Shown here in pieces: positions 7,674 through 17,993 of a stretch of DNA of 64,000 bases. Within the stretch, counting starts at the first letter, position 1; each line of letters opens with the position of its first letter. A program made the position numbers and the translations under genes. The DNA is from Clostridium estertheticum subsp. estertheticum (GTDB lineage: Bacteria; Bacillota; Clostridia; Clostridiales; Clostridiaceae): assembly GCF_001877035.1 (NCBI RefSeq), contig NZ_CP015756.1, positions 1,665,001 to 1,729,000 of the forward strand, in the 5' to 3' direction. The notes under the pieces were generated by a model that saw only the letters and a list, made by a program, of their open reading frames with translations, was not told where the DNA came from and ran no database searches.

Positions 7674-9849
7674 GGTAGATTTAAGGTTTTATAATATTAA
7701 GAATAAATCCTTTCACCCTAAGTCATACATATTTGAATATGAAGGGGATGGAGATGTTTTTATAGGATCTTCTAATATGTCTAATTCTGCATTAACTAGT
7801 GGTATTGAATGGAATTATAGAATAAATAAGAATAAGAACTTAGAGGATTTTACATATTTTAAGAATGTTTTTGAAGACTTATTTTTAAATCATTCGATAA
7901 TTATTGACGATGCTGAGCTGAGGCGTTATTCATCAGTATGGAAAAGGCCTAAAATCTTTAATACTTTAGAAGAAGTAGAAGATAACAAAGAGGAATATGG
8001 TTTAGTAATTCCACTGTATGAACCTAGGGGCGCACAAATTGAAGCACTGTATGAACTAAGGAAATGTAGAGAAGACGGTTTAGATAAAGGATTAGTTGTG
8101 GCTGCAACGGGCATAGGTAAAACTTATCTTGCTGCTTTTGATTCGCTTGATTTTAATACAATTCTATTTGTAGCTCATAGAGAAGAAATATTAAACCAAG
8201 CAGAGGTATCTTTTAAAAACATTAGGCCTAACATTAAGACTGGATTTTTTAACGGTGGAAATAAGGATAGTAATAAAGAGGTATTGTTTGCTACAGTACA
8301 AACTCTGGGGCAAAAACAGTACCTATGTGATGAGTATTTTAAAAAGGATGCGTTTGATTATATTATAATAGATGAATTTCACCATGCAGCAGCAGGTAAT
8401 TATTCAAATATATTAGAATATTTCACGCCAAAGTTTCTTCTAGGACTTACTGCAACTCCAGAGAGATTGGATAATAAAGATGTATTTGCTCTTTGTGATT
8501 ATAATATTGTATATGAAGTAAGATTAAAAGGAGCTATAGACAAGGGATGGCTTGTTCCTTTTAGATACTATGGAGTTTTTGATGAGACTGATTATACAAA
8601 GATATCTTTTAAAAATGGTAAGTATGATGAAACAGAACTTGAAAAAGCCTTAATGATTAATAAACGTTCAAATTTAATCTTAAAACATTATGAAAAATAT
8701 AATAGTAAAAGAGCTTTAGGTTTCTGCAGTAGTAGAAGGCACGCCTTATACATGAGTAAATATTTTAATGAAAATGGGATTAAAGCCTGTGCTGTAATTA
8801 GTGGTGAGCAAAATGAGTTTTCTATGGAAAGACGTGTTGCAGTGGATAAACTTAAAACAGGGAAATTAAATATTATATTCTCTGTAGATATGTTTAATGA
8901 AGGATTAGATATTCCTCAAATTGATATAATTTTACTATTAAGGCCAACGGAATCCCCTACTATTTTTCTGCAACAATTAGGACGTGGGTTAAGAAAATAT
9001 AAGGACAAGAAGTATGTGAACGTATTAGATTTTATAGGCAATTATAAAAAAGCTAACTTAATTCCATTTTTTCTAAGTGGAAATTTGAAGGATACTGCAG
9101 GGAAAGCGAAACTTGGTAGATTACCTAAAGAAGAAGAATATCCCGATGATTGTATAGTAGATTTTGATTTTCAAGTAATTGATATATTCAAGAAGATGAT
9201 GATAGAGCAAAAGAATATATTTGATCTAGTGGTGGAGGATTTTAATAGAATAAAAGAAGATTTGAAAACTAGACCAAGCAGATTTCAAATGTATACATAC
9301 ATGGATGATGATCTTTACAATGTAATAAGATCCAGAGGAGAATTAAATATATTTAATGATTATTTAGGTTTTCTAAATAAGATCAATGAAGTTTCAGAAG
9401 GAGAAAAAATGCTTTTAAATACTAAAGCTTATGGATTTCTAAATACTATTGAGAAAACGACCATGACTAAGACTTATAAGATGCCATTACTCTTAGCATT
9501 CTATAATGATGGTAATATTGATTTGAAGATAGATGAAGAAACGATTTTTAAAAGCTTTAGAGAATTCTATGATAAACCTTCAAATTCAGTGGATCTTTTG
9601 CGACATAAATCAACTAAAGAATATAAAGATTTTGAGAAGAAGGATTATTTAAGAATAGCAGAAAATCCAATAAAAGCATTTTTAAATTCTGCAGAGGATT
9701 TCTTTTATAGAGATGAATCATATTTTTGTTTGAATGATGAGTTAGGACAATTTATTAAGAATCCTGAATTTATAACTCATTTTAAAGATATTATTGATTA
9801 TAGAACTAGAAGATTTTATAAGGAAAGGCTTGAGAAGTTAGAAAAATAA
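7351..9849 (+). CDS. PLD-domain DEAD/DEAH-box helicase with DUF3427-like C-terminus
   Basis: 832 residues in three parts. Residues 1-170 are a phospholipase-D-like nuclease domain, with FHPKSYIF...GSSNMS at about residues 118-141 as the HxK...S/N catalytic half-motif. Residues 230-580 are a superfamily 2 helicase: Walker A ATGIGKT (about 250), DEFH box (about 340), GLTATPERLD (about 366) and arginine-finger QQLGRGLRKY (about 540). The rest resembles the DUF3427-type C-terminal region of such fusions. PLD-helicase-DUF3427 proteins are frequent in defence islands and look like one-polypeptide DNA translocase-nucleases; the mode of target choice is not known to me. RBS AAGGAGG lies 12 bases before the ATG. 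Its 5' end was duplicated to 5431-5830. Confidence 0.9.
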   Translation: MLDKVDIVTKDIITSDSIQFKGAMLDYDSNCSTGDKDYLLPKLAASLRKAKTIDMAVGFLMESGVKLLINDLKLVAQSGVRIRILTGNYLNITQPQALYLVKEALGDKVDLRFYNIKNKSFHPKSYIFEYEGDGDVFIGSSNMSNSALTSGIEWNYRINKNKNLEDFTYFKNVFEDLFLNHSIIIDDAELRRYSSVWKRPKIFNTLEEVEDNKEEYGLVIPLYEPRGAQIEALYELRKCREDGLDKGLVVAATGIGKTYLAAFDSLDFNTILFVAHREEILNQAEVSFKNIRPNIKTGFFNGGNKDSNKEVLFATVQTLGQKQYLCDEYFKKDAFDYIIIDEFHHAAAGNYSNILEYFTPKFLLGLTATPERLDNKDVFALCDYNIVYEVRLKGAIDKGWLVPFRYYGVFDETDYTKISFKNGKYDETELEKALMINKRSNLILKHYEKYNSKRALGFCSSRRHALYMSKYFNENGIKACAVISGEQNEFSMERRVAVDKLKTGKLNIIFSVDMFNEGLDIPQIDIILLLRPTESPTIFLQQLGRGLRKYKDKKYVNVLDFIGNYKKANLIPFFLSGNLKDTAGKAKLGRLPKEEEYPDDCIVDFDFQVIDIFKKMMIEQKNIFDLVVEDFNRIKEDLKTRPSRFQMYTYMDDDLYNVIRSRGELNIFNDYLGFLNKINEVSEGEKMLLNTKAYGFLNTIEKTTMTKTYKMPLLLAFYNDGNIDLKIDEETIFKSFREFYDKPSNSVDLLRHKSTKEYKDFEKKDYLRIAENPIKAFLNSAEDFFYRDESYFCLNDELGQFIKNPEFITHFKDIIDYRTRRFYKERLEKLEK

Positions 9850-9859
9850 ATACAAAAAC

Positions 9860-9894
9860 AAAGCCCTTTATAGAGAAAAACTATGAAGGGCTTT
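9860..9894. terminator. Convergent-gene terminator
   Basis: Stem AAAGCCCTT / AAGGGCTTT between the helicase (+) and the MazG-like gene (-). The T-rich tract is on the minus-strand side (TTTGTTTTTGTA), so it best serves the minus-strand gene. Confidence 0.75.
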
Positions 9895-9896
9895 GT

Positions 9897-10208
9897 CTAT
9901 TCATAAACTTTTTCAAGAACTATGCCTTTTTCAAAGCTGCCTCTTTCTTCTTTCTTTTCATTTTTTTTGTTAATTAGATCTTCTTCGGAATATCCAAGAG
10001 CATTTGCAAGACCAAATAAAACTTCCATAACATCAGCAAGTTCTTCTAGATTTTTAGCTTCTAGGTATTCAGATACTTCCTCATTTAGTTTACGTTCAAG
10101 TAAGGGCAAAACTTCTTCCTTTTTAGCATAGTGAACATCAAAGTTCTTACCTGCGGCTTTTATGATTTCAGGGATTTTGTCGCGTACTAGTTTGTTGTAA
10201 GTTTTCAT
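9897..10208 (-). CDS. MazG-like / phosphoribosyl-ATP pyrophosphohydrolase-like protein
   Basis: 103 residues. The opening MKTYNKLVRDKIPEII and later EEVSEYLEAKNLEELADVMEVL give the acidic EExxE...ExxD arrangement of all-alpha NTP pyrophosphatases. These proteins hydrolyse nucleoside triphosphates to monophosphate and PPi. I set the start at 10208 rather than at the longer upstream ATG, because it has GGAGG eight bases before it and gives the family's usual N-terminus. It stands alone on the minus strand within the island, between two defence modules. The role is probably housekeeping nucleotide clean-up, and a defence link is not shown. Confidence 0.85.
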   Translation of the reverse strand: MKTYNKLVRDKIPEIIKAAGKNFDVHYAKKEEVLPLLERKLNEEVSEYLEAKNLEELADVMEVLFGLANALGYSEEDLINKKNEKKEERGSFEKGIVLEKVYE

Positions 10209-10630
10209 GTGGGGCCTCCTTGGGTTATGATATGGGTTTATTATAACATGAGAGGGGCATAAGGATAGTGTAGAAATTACAATTATGTTTACGGCATACA
10301 CATCAGATGGATGGAGGTAATCGAAATAGTGGATGAAAATAATAGAAGCATTATAGGTAAAACAAGGTTTAAATGATAAAATCTGTAGTATAATGAAAGT
10401 GGATTAGCATGAAATAAGGACGGGAACTACAATTATTGCTTTTAAAGGTAAAATATTAAATTAATGGTTTTATAGGATTGTAATAATGTCTATAATAATT
10501 AGTTCTAAAAATGTAAGTTAATGAGATTTGGTTTTTAATTACTGTAGTGTAGTGACCAGTTTCTAATTTGTAATACTTTATATTCAAAAATATTATAATA
10601 AATATTCCATATTAAATTTGAGGTGAGTTT
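10209..10630. other. Intergenic region between divergent genes
   Basis: 422 bases, very AT-rich, with no supported gene. It must carry the promoters of the minus-strand MazG-like gene and of the plus-strand ABC-3C operon. I see no clear operator. Confidence 0.6.
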
Positions 10631-11767
10631 ATGGCAACAAATGATAATACTCTAAAAACGATAGGGTTCATATATCAAACTTATATTGGACTAATAAAGT
10701 GTCTAGAAATGAAAGAAAATGATAAAGTAATTATAGAAAATTTAGGTGACGTAACTTTAATTTCAGCTAAAGGTAATTCTGTTCAAATAGAAGTTAAACA
10801 TCATCTAGAACCTATAGGTATTTCTGATCGTAGTGATGAGATTTGGAACACTGTTTGGAATTGGTATAATAATTTTAATGAATATAAAAAAGTAGATGAA
10901 TTTATTTTATTCACTACAGGTAGTTTATCTAGTACATCTGTATTTCAAGATTGGGAAATAAAAAATATAAGCCAAAAATATAATACGTTCAAAAGTATTG
11001 GAATAGAAATAAGAGATAAAGAGGACGGTTTCCGAAAATCATATGATAAGATATTTAACAATGAACATGAAATTAATAAATTGAAAAGTGTTTTAAATAG
11101 ATTTAAGATTCTTTCAAAGCAGCAAACAATAAAAACTATTGTTTGCAAGTATGAGTCGACTACATTTAAGTTTCTTGCAGAAAAAAGTAAAATGGAACAA
11201 TTTGTTTCTTTTCTAATAGGAATATTATTGACGATTCCTATTAAGTCTGAATGTTGGGCAATTTCCTATGAAGAGTTCGATGCCATTTTTAAAGAATATT
11301 CTAAGAGATTTGCTGTAGAAAGCAATATGCCTATTCCTACTGAATTTGAAAATTATGAAGTAACTCATGGTGAAAGTGATAATATAAAGTGTAAAAGATT
11401 TGTTGAAGAAATTAACATTATTAATTTAAAAGATGAAGTTGCCGATGCAATTAACGATTATTGTAGGACATACAAGACTATAATAGGTTATTTTGATTCT
11501 AATATAGTTAAAGTAAAAGATTTAAGGGATTATAAAGTAGATTTAACTAAAATACTAAATTCTAAAAGAAAAAGTTACAAACTAAAATGCCAAAATGATG
11601 ATAATCTTTTACTGCTAAAGTCTCAAGAGATGTATTTTGACTCCATAGCATTGGACGCTAAAAATTTTAATGGAGTTAGTAATAATAGGAGTTTTTTTCA
11701 GAATGGAGTTATGCATATTATTGTGGATGAGGGGGATTTAACTTGGTACGTAGGTGAGAAAAAATGA
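10631..11767 (+). CDS. ABC-3C system effector with Cap4/DUF4297-like nuclease domain
   Basis: 378 residues. The first ~200 resemble the dsDNA endonuclease domain also found in Cap4-type effectors (DUF4297-like): GFIYQTYIGLIKCLE, then VQIEVKHH at about residues 53-60 (the ExK/QxKH catalytic strand), followed by SDEIWNTVWNW. The C-terminal half (about 200-378) is unassigned and probably docks to the other two proteins. It is the first gene of a tightly packed trio, overlapping the next gene by four bases (ATGA). In ABC three-component systems, described by comparative genomics, one protein is a variable effector, one a small middle component and one an ABC ATPase, and this protein fits the effector. 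RBS AGGTGAG. Confidence 0.78.
   Translation: MATNDNTLKTIGFIYQTYIGLIKCLEMKENDKVIIENLGDVTLISAKGNSVQIEVKHHLEPIGISDRSDEIWNTVWNWYNNFNEYKKVDEFILFTTGSLSSTSVFQDWEIKNISQKYNTFKSIGIEIRDKEDGFRKSYDKIFNNEHEINKLKSVLNRFKILSKQQTIKTIVCKYESTTFKFLAEKSKMEQFVSFLIGILLTIPIKSECWAISYEEFDAIFKEYSKRFAVESNMPIPTEFENYEVTHGESDNIKCKRFVEEINIINLKDEVADAINDYCRTYKTIIGYFDSNIVKVKDLRDYKVDLTKILNSKRKSYKLKCQNDDNLLLLKSQEMYFDSIALDAKNFNGVSNNRSFFQNGVMHIIVDEGDLTWYVGEKK
11122..11146 (+). other. Short inverted repeat inside the ABC-3C effector gene
   Basis: GCAAACAATA and TATTGTTTGC, perfect 10-base arms around AAAAC, inside the coding sequence. It may have no function. Confidence 0.4.
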
Positions 11768-12258
11768 GTATAACACATATTGAAACACTAGTTTATAATC
11801 CTATTTTTCTAAGTAAAGTTATTCAAAGTTTTATGACTGGATATGGAAAGGATGTTGATATAAAAACTATTTTTTATGTTTTACCTATTGTTATGTATAA
11901 GGATTCTAGAGAGATACTAAATAGTGCAAGGTCTAATAGTACACTTTATTCCACATTTAGTAAGGATAATGACTTTGATAATTATGGACTTAAGTTAAAT
12001 ACTAAGTTTTGCTTAAATCAGATAACAGGTATATTTGATGATTATATAGAAATTACTAAGCAATCTATTATAGTTTTATCGAATCAACATAAGATTCTTT
12101 TCAATGGGAAGGTAAGTCTATTAGAAAAATTTGAATTTAAGAAATCGCCTAATTTAATTCGTGAATATTTTAAAGCTGCATATTATTTGGGAATAATTTT
12201 AAATAAAATAGAGGTAATAGAATTCGAGGATTTTTTGGAAATCAAATTGGAAGTGTAG
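11764..12258 (+). CDS. ABC-three-component system middle component
   Basis: 164 residues, small and alpha-helical, without enzymatic motifs. The opening (YNPIFLSKVIQSF, then FYVLPIVMYKDSREIL) is the recurring pattern of ABC-3C middle components. It overlaps the preceding effector gene by ATGA, and its stop overlaps the ribosome binding site (AGGTG) of the ATPase gene. This packing implies equal production of the three proteins. It is presumed to bridge effector and ATPase. Identification rests on family resemblance plus position. Confidence 0.8.
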   Translation: MSITHIETLVYNPIFLSKVIQSFMTGYGKDVDIKTIFYVLPIVMYKDSREILNSARSNSTLYSTFSKDNDFDNYGLKLNTKFCLNQITGIFDDYIEITKQSIIVLSNQHKILFNGKVSLLEKFEFKKSPNLIREYFKAAYYLGIILNKIEVIEFEDFLEIKLEV

Positions 12259-12265
12259 GTGAAAT

Positions 12266-14218
12266 ATTATAGAAAGTTATATAGAATCAATAATTTTATT
12301 AAATGAAGAAAATGATAAAAAGTATGTTGACTTCAAAGAGGGAATTAACATAATTACTGGTGAATCCAAAACAGGTAAAAGTGCATTAGTAGAAATCATT
12401 GACTACTGTCTATGCAGTTCTCGATGTACAATTCCAAAAGGAAAGATTACTGATTTTGCTACACTATTCTCACTAATTATTGTTATTAAGTCTAATAGAT
12501 ATATAATTGCAAGAAAGAGTATTTTTATTGAAAGAAAAAAGATGTATTTTTCTCATATAGCTGACAGTGTTACACATGAGTCAATAAATAAATTTTTCTT
12601 TGATGAAGAAATATTTTGTGATTTTAAAACAGTACAAAAACAAATTGAAAAAGTCCTGGGGCTAAATGTTACTAATTTTAAAGAAGATGCTGATGAAACA
12701 AAAGAAAAAGCTTCTTTGAGGCATATGACATCATATATGTTTCAACACCAAAATTTAATGGCTAGCAAATTTGCACTTTTTTATAGATTTGATGATTATC
12801 AAAAGAAAAAGGATGTCATTCAACAGTTTCCAATTTTTGCAGGAATGGTTGGGCAGGAATATTACTCCACACTTATGTTACTCTCTGGATATAAAAAAGA
12901 ATTGAAAAAAAATTTAGCTAATAAGATAAGCAATGAAAAAATTAAAGAAGATATGCGAAGTAATTTATTGAGTAAATTTAAAGATTATTATGCACTAATT
13001 GGACAAGCACTAAATAACGATCTAACCTTAGAACAATTAATACAATTAGCAAATGAGTTGCCAACAATTAATGATGATACTTATGCATCTGATCAAATAG
13101 TAATCAGATATAACCAATTAAAACAAGAAGTTGAAGAATTAAATGATAAAAAAGTTATATTAGAAAGTAGAATTTCTAAATTAGGATTAGCAGAAAAAAA
13201 TAGCAAAGGTTACATATCATCATTAGAAATTTTGCATCAAAAATCAGATTTGTCCATGGATAATGTTAATAATTATATTTGTCCATTATGTAATGGAGAA
13301 TGTAACGATATAAATAAAATATCGAAAAAAGTTCAAGAAGCAACATCATGGATATCTAATGAAATGAGTCTAATTGGACTGAGTACTAATCATTTTTCCG
13401 AAGAAAAAAGAAAGCTGATAGAACAAAAGGAGGAAATTACTAAGGAGATTAAAAAATTGTGGGCTAAGATTAAAACTATTGAAAGAGAATATTTATCTAA
13501 TAACAATACATTTGGATTAGAAAATAAATTAACTTATAGTAAAATTGAAATCCGTATATATATTGAAACAATTAATAAAGGGCTTTTTTATTCAATTGAT
13601 GAAGAAATTATTGAAATTCAAGAGAAAATTGATAGCTGCAATAAAATATTAGGTGAGTTTAATCTAGAAATGCTAAAAGAATCAGCAAAAAGAAGCATAG
13701 ATAATAATATGAATCGTTTAAAAGAACAACTAGACTTTGAAGAGGAATTTAAAAAGTATAAGCTTTCTTTCAATTTAGATCAATTTGAGCTTGCTTTATT
13801 CGGTAAATATGAAGGTGAAAAAGTTACTTTAAGCGAAATGGGAAGTGGAGCAAATTGGGTATCGTGTCATATTGCACTTTTTCTTAGTCTTCTTCGTTAT
13901 TTTGCAGCACAAGGAAATATATCACCTATGCCATTAATAATGTTTTTTGATCAACCAAGCCAAGTATATTTTCCTCAGGTTTCTTCAATTGACAATAAGA
14001 AAGCTAGCATTGAGTCTGAAAAAGATAAGCATGCTGTAACAAAAATGTATAAAGTTATGTTTGATGAAATTGAAGAAATTTATAAAGATACAGGAATTAA
14101 ACCTCAATTGATAGTAGTAGATCACGTTAATTCAGCAACAATGCAAGGGGAAATTGAAAAGGCTAATTTTGTGAAATACACTAGAAGGGTTTGGAGAGGC
14201 AATGAAGCTTTAATCTAG
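12266..14218 (+). CDS. ABC-3C ATPase (DUF3732-type, SMC/Rad50-like), non-ATG start
   Basis: About 650 residues. The first ATG in frame (12542) would delete the P-loop, but the frame is open upstream to 12263 and encodes Walker A TGESKTGKSAL at about residues 31-41. The best start is therefore ATT at 12266 (or ATA at 12269), just after AGGTG that overlaps the preceding stop. The middle is a long coiled coil with a CPLCNGEC zinc-hook-like motif at about residue 338. The C-terminal head has a signature-like SEMGSGANW (about 525), Walker B LIMFFDQPSQ (about 560) and the LIVVDHVN H-loop. It is the sensor/motor of the ABC-3C trio, likely to bind DNA ends or phage nucleoprotein. The rare start codon could keep its level low. 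Confidence 0.82.
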   Translation: MIESYIESIILLNEENDKKYVDFKEGINIITGESKTGKSALVEIIDYCLCSSRCTIPKGKITDFATLFSLIIVIKSNRYIIARKSIFIERKKMYFSHIADSVTHESINKFFFDEEIFCDFKTVQKQIEKVLGLNVTNFKEDADETKEKASLRHMTSYMFQHQNLMASKFALFYRFDDYQKKKDVIQQFPIFAGMVGQEYYSTLMLLSGYKKELKKNLANKISNEKIKEDMRSNLLSKFKDYYALIGQALNNDLTLEQLIQLANELPTINDDTYASDQIVIRYNQLKQEVEELNDKKVILESRISKLGLAEKNSKGYISSLEILHQKSDLSMDNVNNYICPLCNGECNDINKISKKVQEATSWISNEMSLIGLSTNHFSEEKRKLIEQKEEITKEIKKLWAKIKTIEREYLSNNNTFGLENKLTYSKIEIRIYIETINKGLFYSIDEEIIEIQEKIDSCNKILGEFNLEMLKESAKRSIDNNMNRLKEQLDFEEEFKKYKLSFNLDQFELALFGKYEGEKVTLSEMGSGANWVSCHIALFLSLLRYFAAQGNISPMPLIMFFDQPSQVYFPQVSSIDNKKASIESEKDKHAVTKMYKVMFDEIEEIYKDTGIKPQLIVVDHVNSATMQGEIEKANFVKYTRRVWRGNEALI

Positions 14219-14459
14219 TTTATGGCAAAGTAACAACAAAAATCTGATAATAAGGTGAGATGGTATTAATCAGTAGTGAAAACAGCTATTATTATTATTA
14301 TTAATACTGATAAAACTAAGATAGCAAGTGACAATAAAGTAAGACAATTTATATCAATGAATTCAAAGGTGTACAGAGTGAGACTTTATATTAACTGAAA
14401 GATGTAGAATAGAAAATAGAATGATATTTAGAATATAGACATATGAAGGGCGGATTTAT

Positions 14460-17400
14460 ATGGAGAATAATAAAGTTAAAATCGGTGCTAGGATACTGAG
14501 TGATGCTTCACTCGAAAAATTATTACCTACAAATAAAAAAATTACGGAACAGATTGAGGTAATAAGAGAGGTAGCGAGGGTACATAATAAAGCAAAAACT
14601 AACGAAAAGAAAGATGGGCAATTAGATAGGGAATTTGAAAGACATTTTAATAATATTTTTTCTATACTTGGAGGTAGAGGATCAGGTAAGACCTCTGTTC
14701 TTCTTACAATGAAATATAAAATAACAGAAAATAATTCTGATAAGGACATTATTTTGCCATTGATTGTACCAGAAATAATGGGACAAACAAGTGATGTGCT
14801 AGGATGGATTTTAGGCTCTATTGGAGATGCGATAGATGAAATTGAAAAAAATTTTTATGATAAAAGCATATATCTAAAAGAAAAAGAATTTAAAGGTTAT
14901 TTTGAAAGCTGTAGAAAAAAACAAGATAATCCTTTAAGAGAAAAATATAATGAATTATTAAAACAGTACGGGTATACAAAACCAGATTACAGAACGATTT
15001 TAATTAAGCAGTTTGTAGGGTTGAATGAGTATATTGAAAATGCAAGAAATATGATGGATTCAGATCAGAAGTTGGTAGTGAAATTTGAAGAGCTATTAGA
15101 AGAAATTTTCAAGATAAAGAAAAAAGATAATGAGTCAAAGCATGGTATGGATAACCAACCACTCTTGTTTGTATTTTTTGACGATGTAGATTTAAGTACA
15201 GATCGGTGTGCAGAGGTTCTAAGTGTTGCATTAAGATATCTTTCTAATTCTAATGTGGTAGTTTTTGTTGCTGGAAACTATATGACTTTTTCAGAGGTTT
15301 TGACAATTGATGCTTTGAAAAAGGATGGGATATTGTATGATGACATGATGAAGAGTAGCTTTTTTACAGGTGAATTTGATTCTAATAAAACAGCGTTAGA
15401 AATTAGAACAGAGTTAACTCAAGATTACTTAAAAAAAGTTATGCCTCCTGCCTTTAGGTACTATATACCACTAATAGATGATAAGGCAAAAGCTGAATTT
15501 GTATATTCCACAGAAGAGGATACAAGTAAAAAGGGCGATAATTATAGTCAAAATAAAGAAAATTATGAAAATTTTTGTGAGTTAATATCAATGAACTTTA
15601 TTCCAAAAGGGGAAAATAATTTTTTAATGCATAAAGATAGTGTAATATATTCTTATTTTAAAATTTTTGATAATACGCAAAGAGGGATGATGAATATATA
15701 TTATTTTCTTCATTCAATGTTTAAAGAATCACAAGTTAATAGTGGAAATTATAAGGAAAAAGAGTTCTGTCTTCAATTAGATAGGTTTTTAAATACAATT
15801 ATGCAGTCTTCTTCAATATTGAGTAAATATGAAAACAATATAAGAAAGATAATTAGCATTAAGGAATCATGTGAAGCCACATATATAGATTATGAATATC
15901 TTAAGTATTTATTGGAATCTAGGACTATTAATGAAAGTAGTCATTATAATATTGCTAAAAAAATAGAAGAAGATAATCAAGTATTTGTGGAAGAGATGTT
16001 AACTATATGTATATTAGCCTGCTTTGTGGAAAATATTATTGTGTTGCAAGAAAAAAGATTTCAGAGTAAAAGTAAGAGAACTTTACATGGTGAGGATATG
16101 TTTATTATGATACTAGAAAAAATTAATAGTAAATTTGCTATTTGTCCTAAGCTGAATGATTTTTCAGAAAATTTATATTTGTATACATTATTATCTAATT
16201 CTATCACGAATCGAAATATGAGCAAGATTGAAGATACAGGAAAGAAAAATTATTTTTTAAGTATGTATTTTAGAAAATTAATTGATTTAGATGAAATAGA
16301 AAATAGGAATAAGTACCTATGTTTATTTGAAAAAGCATTTAAGCAAGATAAAAAATGGGTGGAAGATAAAATTGATATAATATTAAATCATGGAAAAGAA
16401 GAAATTTTAATAATAAAAGAATCTTTTGAACGAAATTATAAAGAAATCATAAATATGATTCCATACGAAGCGGTTGTGAAGGGAATTAAAAACAGTGCTT
16501 TGGAAGAATTTAATTTAGTGAAAAACACAGAAAATATTAAAAAATATTTAGAAAATCAATTAAATGAAAAATTTATAGAGGGAAAAATAAGTAATAATGA
16601 AATTATAGAACTAAAAAATAAGTTTGAGGATCTTTACCTAGAATTTCACCAACATCTGCGTTTAAATAAAGATATTGAATATAAAGAAAAAATCATCAAA
16701 GATTTTAAAGAACAAAATAATGATGAATACTTAAATAATGTTATCCGATGTAACTTACCAATGATAGAAGAGGCAAGGGAACAGACTCTCGAAAGAATTG
16801 AAGAGTTAAAAGTAGAAATTGCAAGACCTAGAAGAAAGAAAATGTGGGAAAATGCATTAAAAAGAGGTCAAATTCAGTATGTATCATTTGAAGGGAATAA
16901 AATGGGAGGAAACGATAAGAAAGATAATCTTTGCACGTTTACTGTCAACAATGTAGAAATAATTAAAAAATATAAATTATTTCTAGATACTTTGAAAATA
17001 TATGGAAGTTTAGTAAAAGTAAAAGAGCTTACACCAACAATTACAAGCTTTACAAAGGTATATTTTAAAGAAGTTGAGGAATTGAAAATTCTAGAAGAGT
17101 ATCTTATTGATGAAATTGAAGCAATTATTGAATTATATAATAAAATACTGAAATATGGAGAAACGAAAACGGAGTTAGACGCATTGTTAGTTAAGCGGGG
17201 GAATATGGATATAGGAGTAAAAGAGGAAAATATAAAAAAATCTGATACATATATGAATCATAAAACAGAATTAGAAATAGATAAGTGGGAGAACAGCAAA
17301 GAATTTTATAATTATGCGATTAAAAAACTAAGTGTAATAATTTATAAAAATGAAAAGAAAAATATTATTGGTGAGAAACTCGATATAGCTGAGGTGAAAA

Positions 17401-17993
17401 TATTACCTTTAATTGAAGAGTTTTATCAAGGCAAAATAAATGAGATGCGTATTTTATTTGATTCATTTAAGAATAAAGTTGTTAAAAAATCTGATGTATT
17501 TCAATCGCTATATTATATATTACAGCAAACGATAGATAGTGATATTAATGAGAATATTAGTGCAATTTTAGATAACAATCTAGTTACGGTTGATTTGAAA
17601 ATATTGGAAGACATTATTGAGAAATTAATTATTGAAAATGAAGAGATTGCTGAAATAAAAGAAAGAAAATCTAGACAGCCTTTACAAGTAGTTAGATACA
17701 ATGTTATAGAGATTATGAAAAATATTAAAATAATTCAATCAGTTCCAAGAGTTTTTATTAGTGAGGATATATATGAAAAGCTTCAATTGGAAATAGCTCA
17801 GGAAAAAATCAGCGATATTTTTATAAACTATATTAGAGTAGATGGGTTACTTGAAATAATAAGAAGAGAAGATGATTTTTATGAGGAGTTTAAAGAAATT
17901 CGAATGGAGCTGTTTAAAACTAAAGACAATGGGTTTAAAAGTTTTTTAAATATAAAAACAAGAGGTCAGGAACAGGTACAATTATATGTTTAG
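14460..17993 (+). CDS. rdrA: RADAR system ATPase RdrA
   Basis: 1177 residues; very large STAND/AAA-like P-loop ATPase. Walker A GGRGSGKTS lies at residues 71-79 and Walker B LLFVFFDDVDLS at about 233-245. Long alpha-helical and coiled-coil regions follow. Alone it would be an unnamed ATPase; the assignment comes from its overlap (8 bases) with a giant adenosine-deaminase-like gene, the two-gene arrangement of RADAR. In RADAR, RdrA senses infection and stimulates RdrB, leading to adenosine-to-inosine conversion and growth arrest. Length is somewhat above the ~900-1000 residues I recall for better-known members. The gene has its own upstream region of 240 bases containing an (ATT)n run near 14290. 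Confidence 0.85.
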   Translation: MENNKVKIGARILSDASLEKLLPTNKKITEQIEVIREVARVHNKAKTNEKKDGQLDREFERHFNNIFSILGGRGSGKTSVLLTMKYKITENNSDKDIILPLIVPEIMGQTSDVLGWILGSIGDAIDEIEKNFYDKSIYLKEKEFKGYFESCRKKQDNPLREKYNELLKQYGYTKPDYRTILIKQFVGLNEYIENARNMMDSDQKLVVKFEELLEEIFKIKKKDNESKHGMDNQPLLFVFFDDVDLSTDRCAEVLSVALRYLSNSNVVVFVAGNYMTFSEVLTIDALKKDGILYDDMMKSSFFTGEFDSNKTALEIRTELTQDYLKKVMPPAFRYYIPLIDDKAKAEFVYSTEEDTSKKGDNYSQNKENYENFCELISMNFIPKGENNFLMHKDSVIYSYFKIFDNTQRGMMNIYYFLHSMFKESQVNSGNYKEKEFCLQLDRFLNTIMQSSSILSKYENNIRKIISIKESCEATYIDYEYLKYLLESRTINESSHYNIAKKIEEDNQVFVEEMLTICILACFVENIIVLQEKRFQSKSKRTLHGEDMFIMILEKINSKFAICPKLNDFSENLYLYTLLSNSITNRNMSKIEDTGKKNYFLSMYFRKLIDLDEIENRNKYLCLFEKAFKQDKKWVEDKIDIILNHGKEEILIIKESFERNYKEIINMIPYEAVVKGIKNSALEEFNLVKNTENIKKYLENQLNEKFIEGKISNNEIIELKNKFEDLYLEFHQHLRLNKDIEYKEKIIKDFKEQNNDEYLNNVIRCNLPMIEEAREQTLERIEELKVEIARPRRKKMWENALKRGQIQYVSFEGNKMGGNDKKDNLCTFTVNNVEIIKKYKLFLDTLKIYGSLVKVKELTPTITSFTKVYFKEVEELKILEEYLIDEIEAIIELYNKILKYGETKTELDALLVKRGNMDIGVKEENIKKSDTYMNHKTELEIDKWENSKEFYNYAIKKLSVIIYKNEKKNIIGEKLDIAEVKILPLIEEFYQGKINEMRILFDSFKNKVVKKSDVFQSLYYILQQTIDSDINENISAILDNNLVTVDLKILEDIIEKLIIENEEIAEIKERKSRQPLQVVRYNVIEIMKNIKIIQSVPRVFISEDIYEKLQLEIAQEKISDIFINYIRVDGLLEIIRREDDFYEEFKEIRMELFKTKDNGFKSFLNIKTRGQEQVQLYV

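Noticed and set aside
12542-14218. ATG 12542 as start of the ABC-3C ATPase
   Set aside because: It would remove the Walker A motif, which is encoded in the same open frame upstream.
14284-14305. (ATT)n run upstream of rdrA as a phase-variable promoter
   Set aside because: Short and imperfect, with no clear -35/-10 spacing around it.
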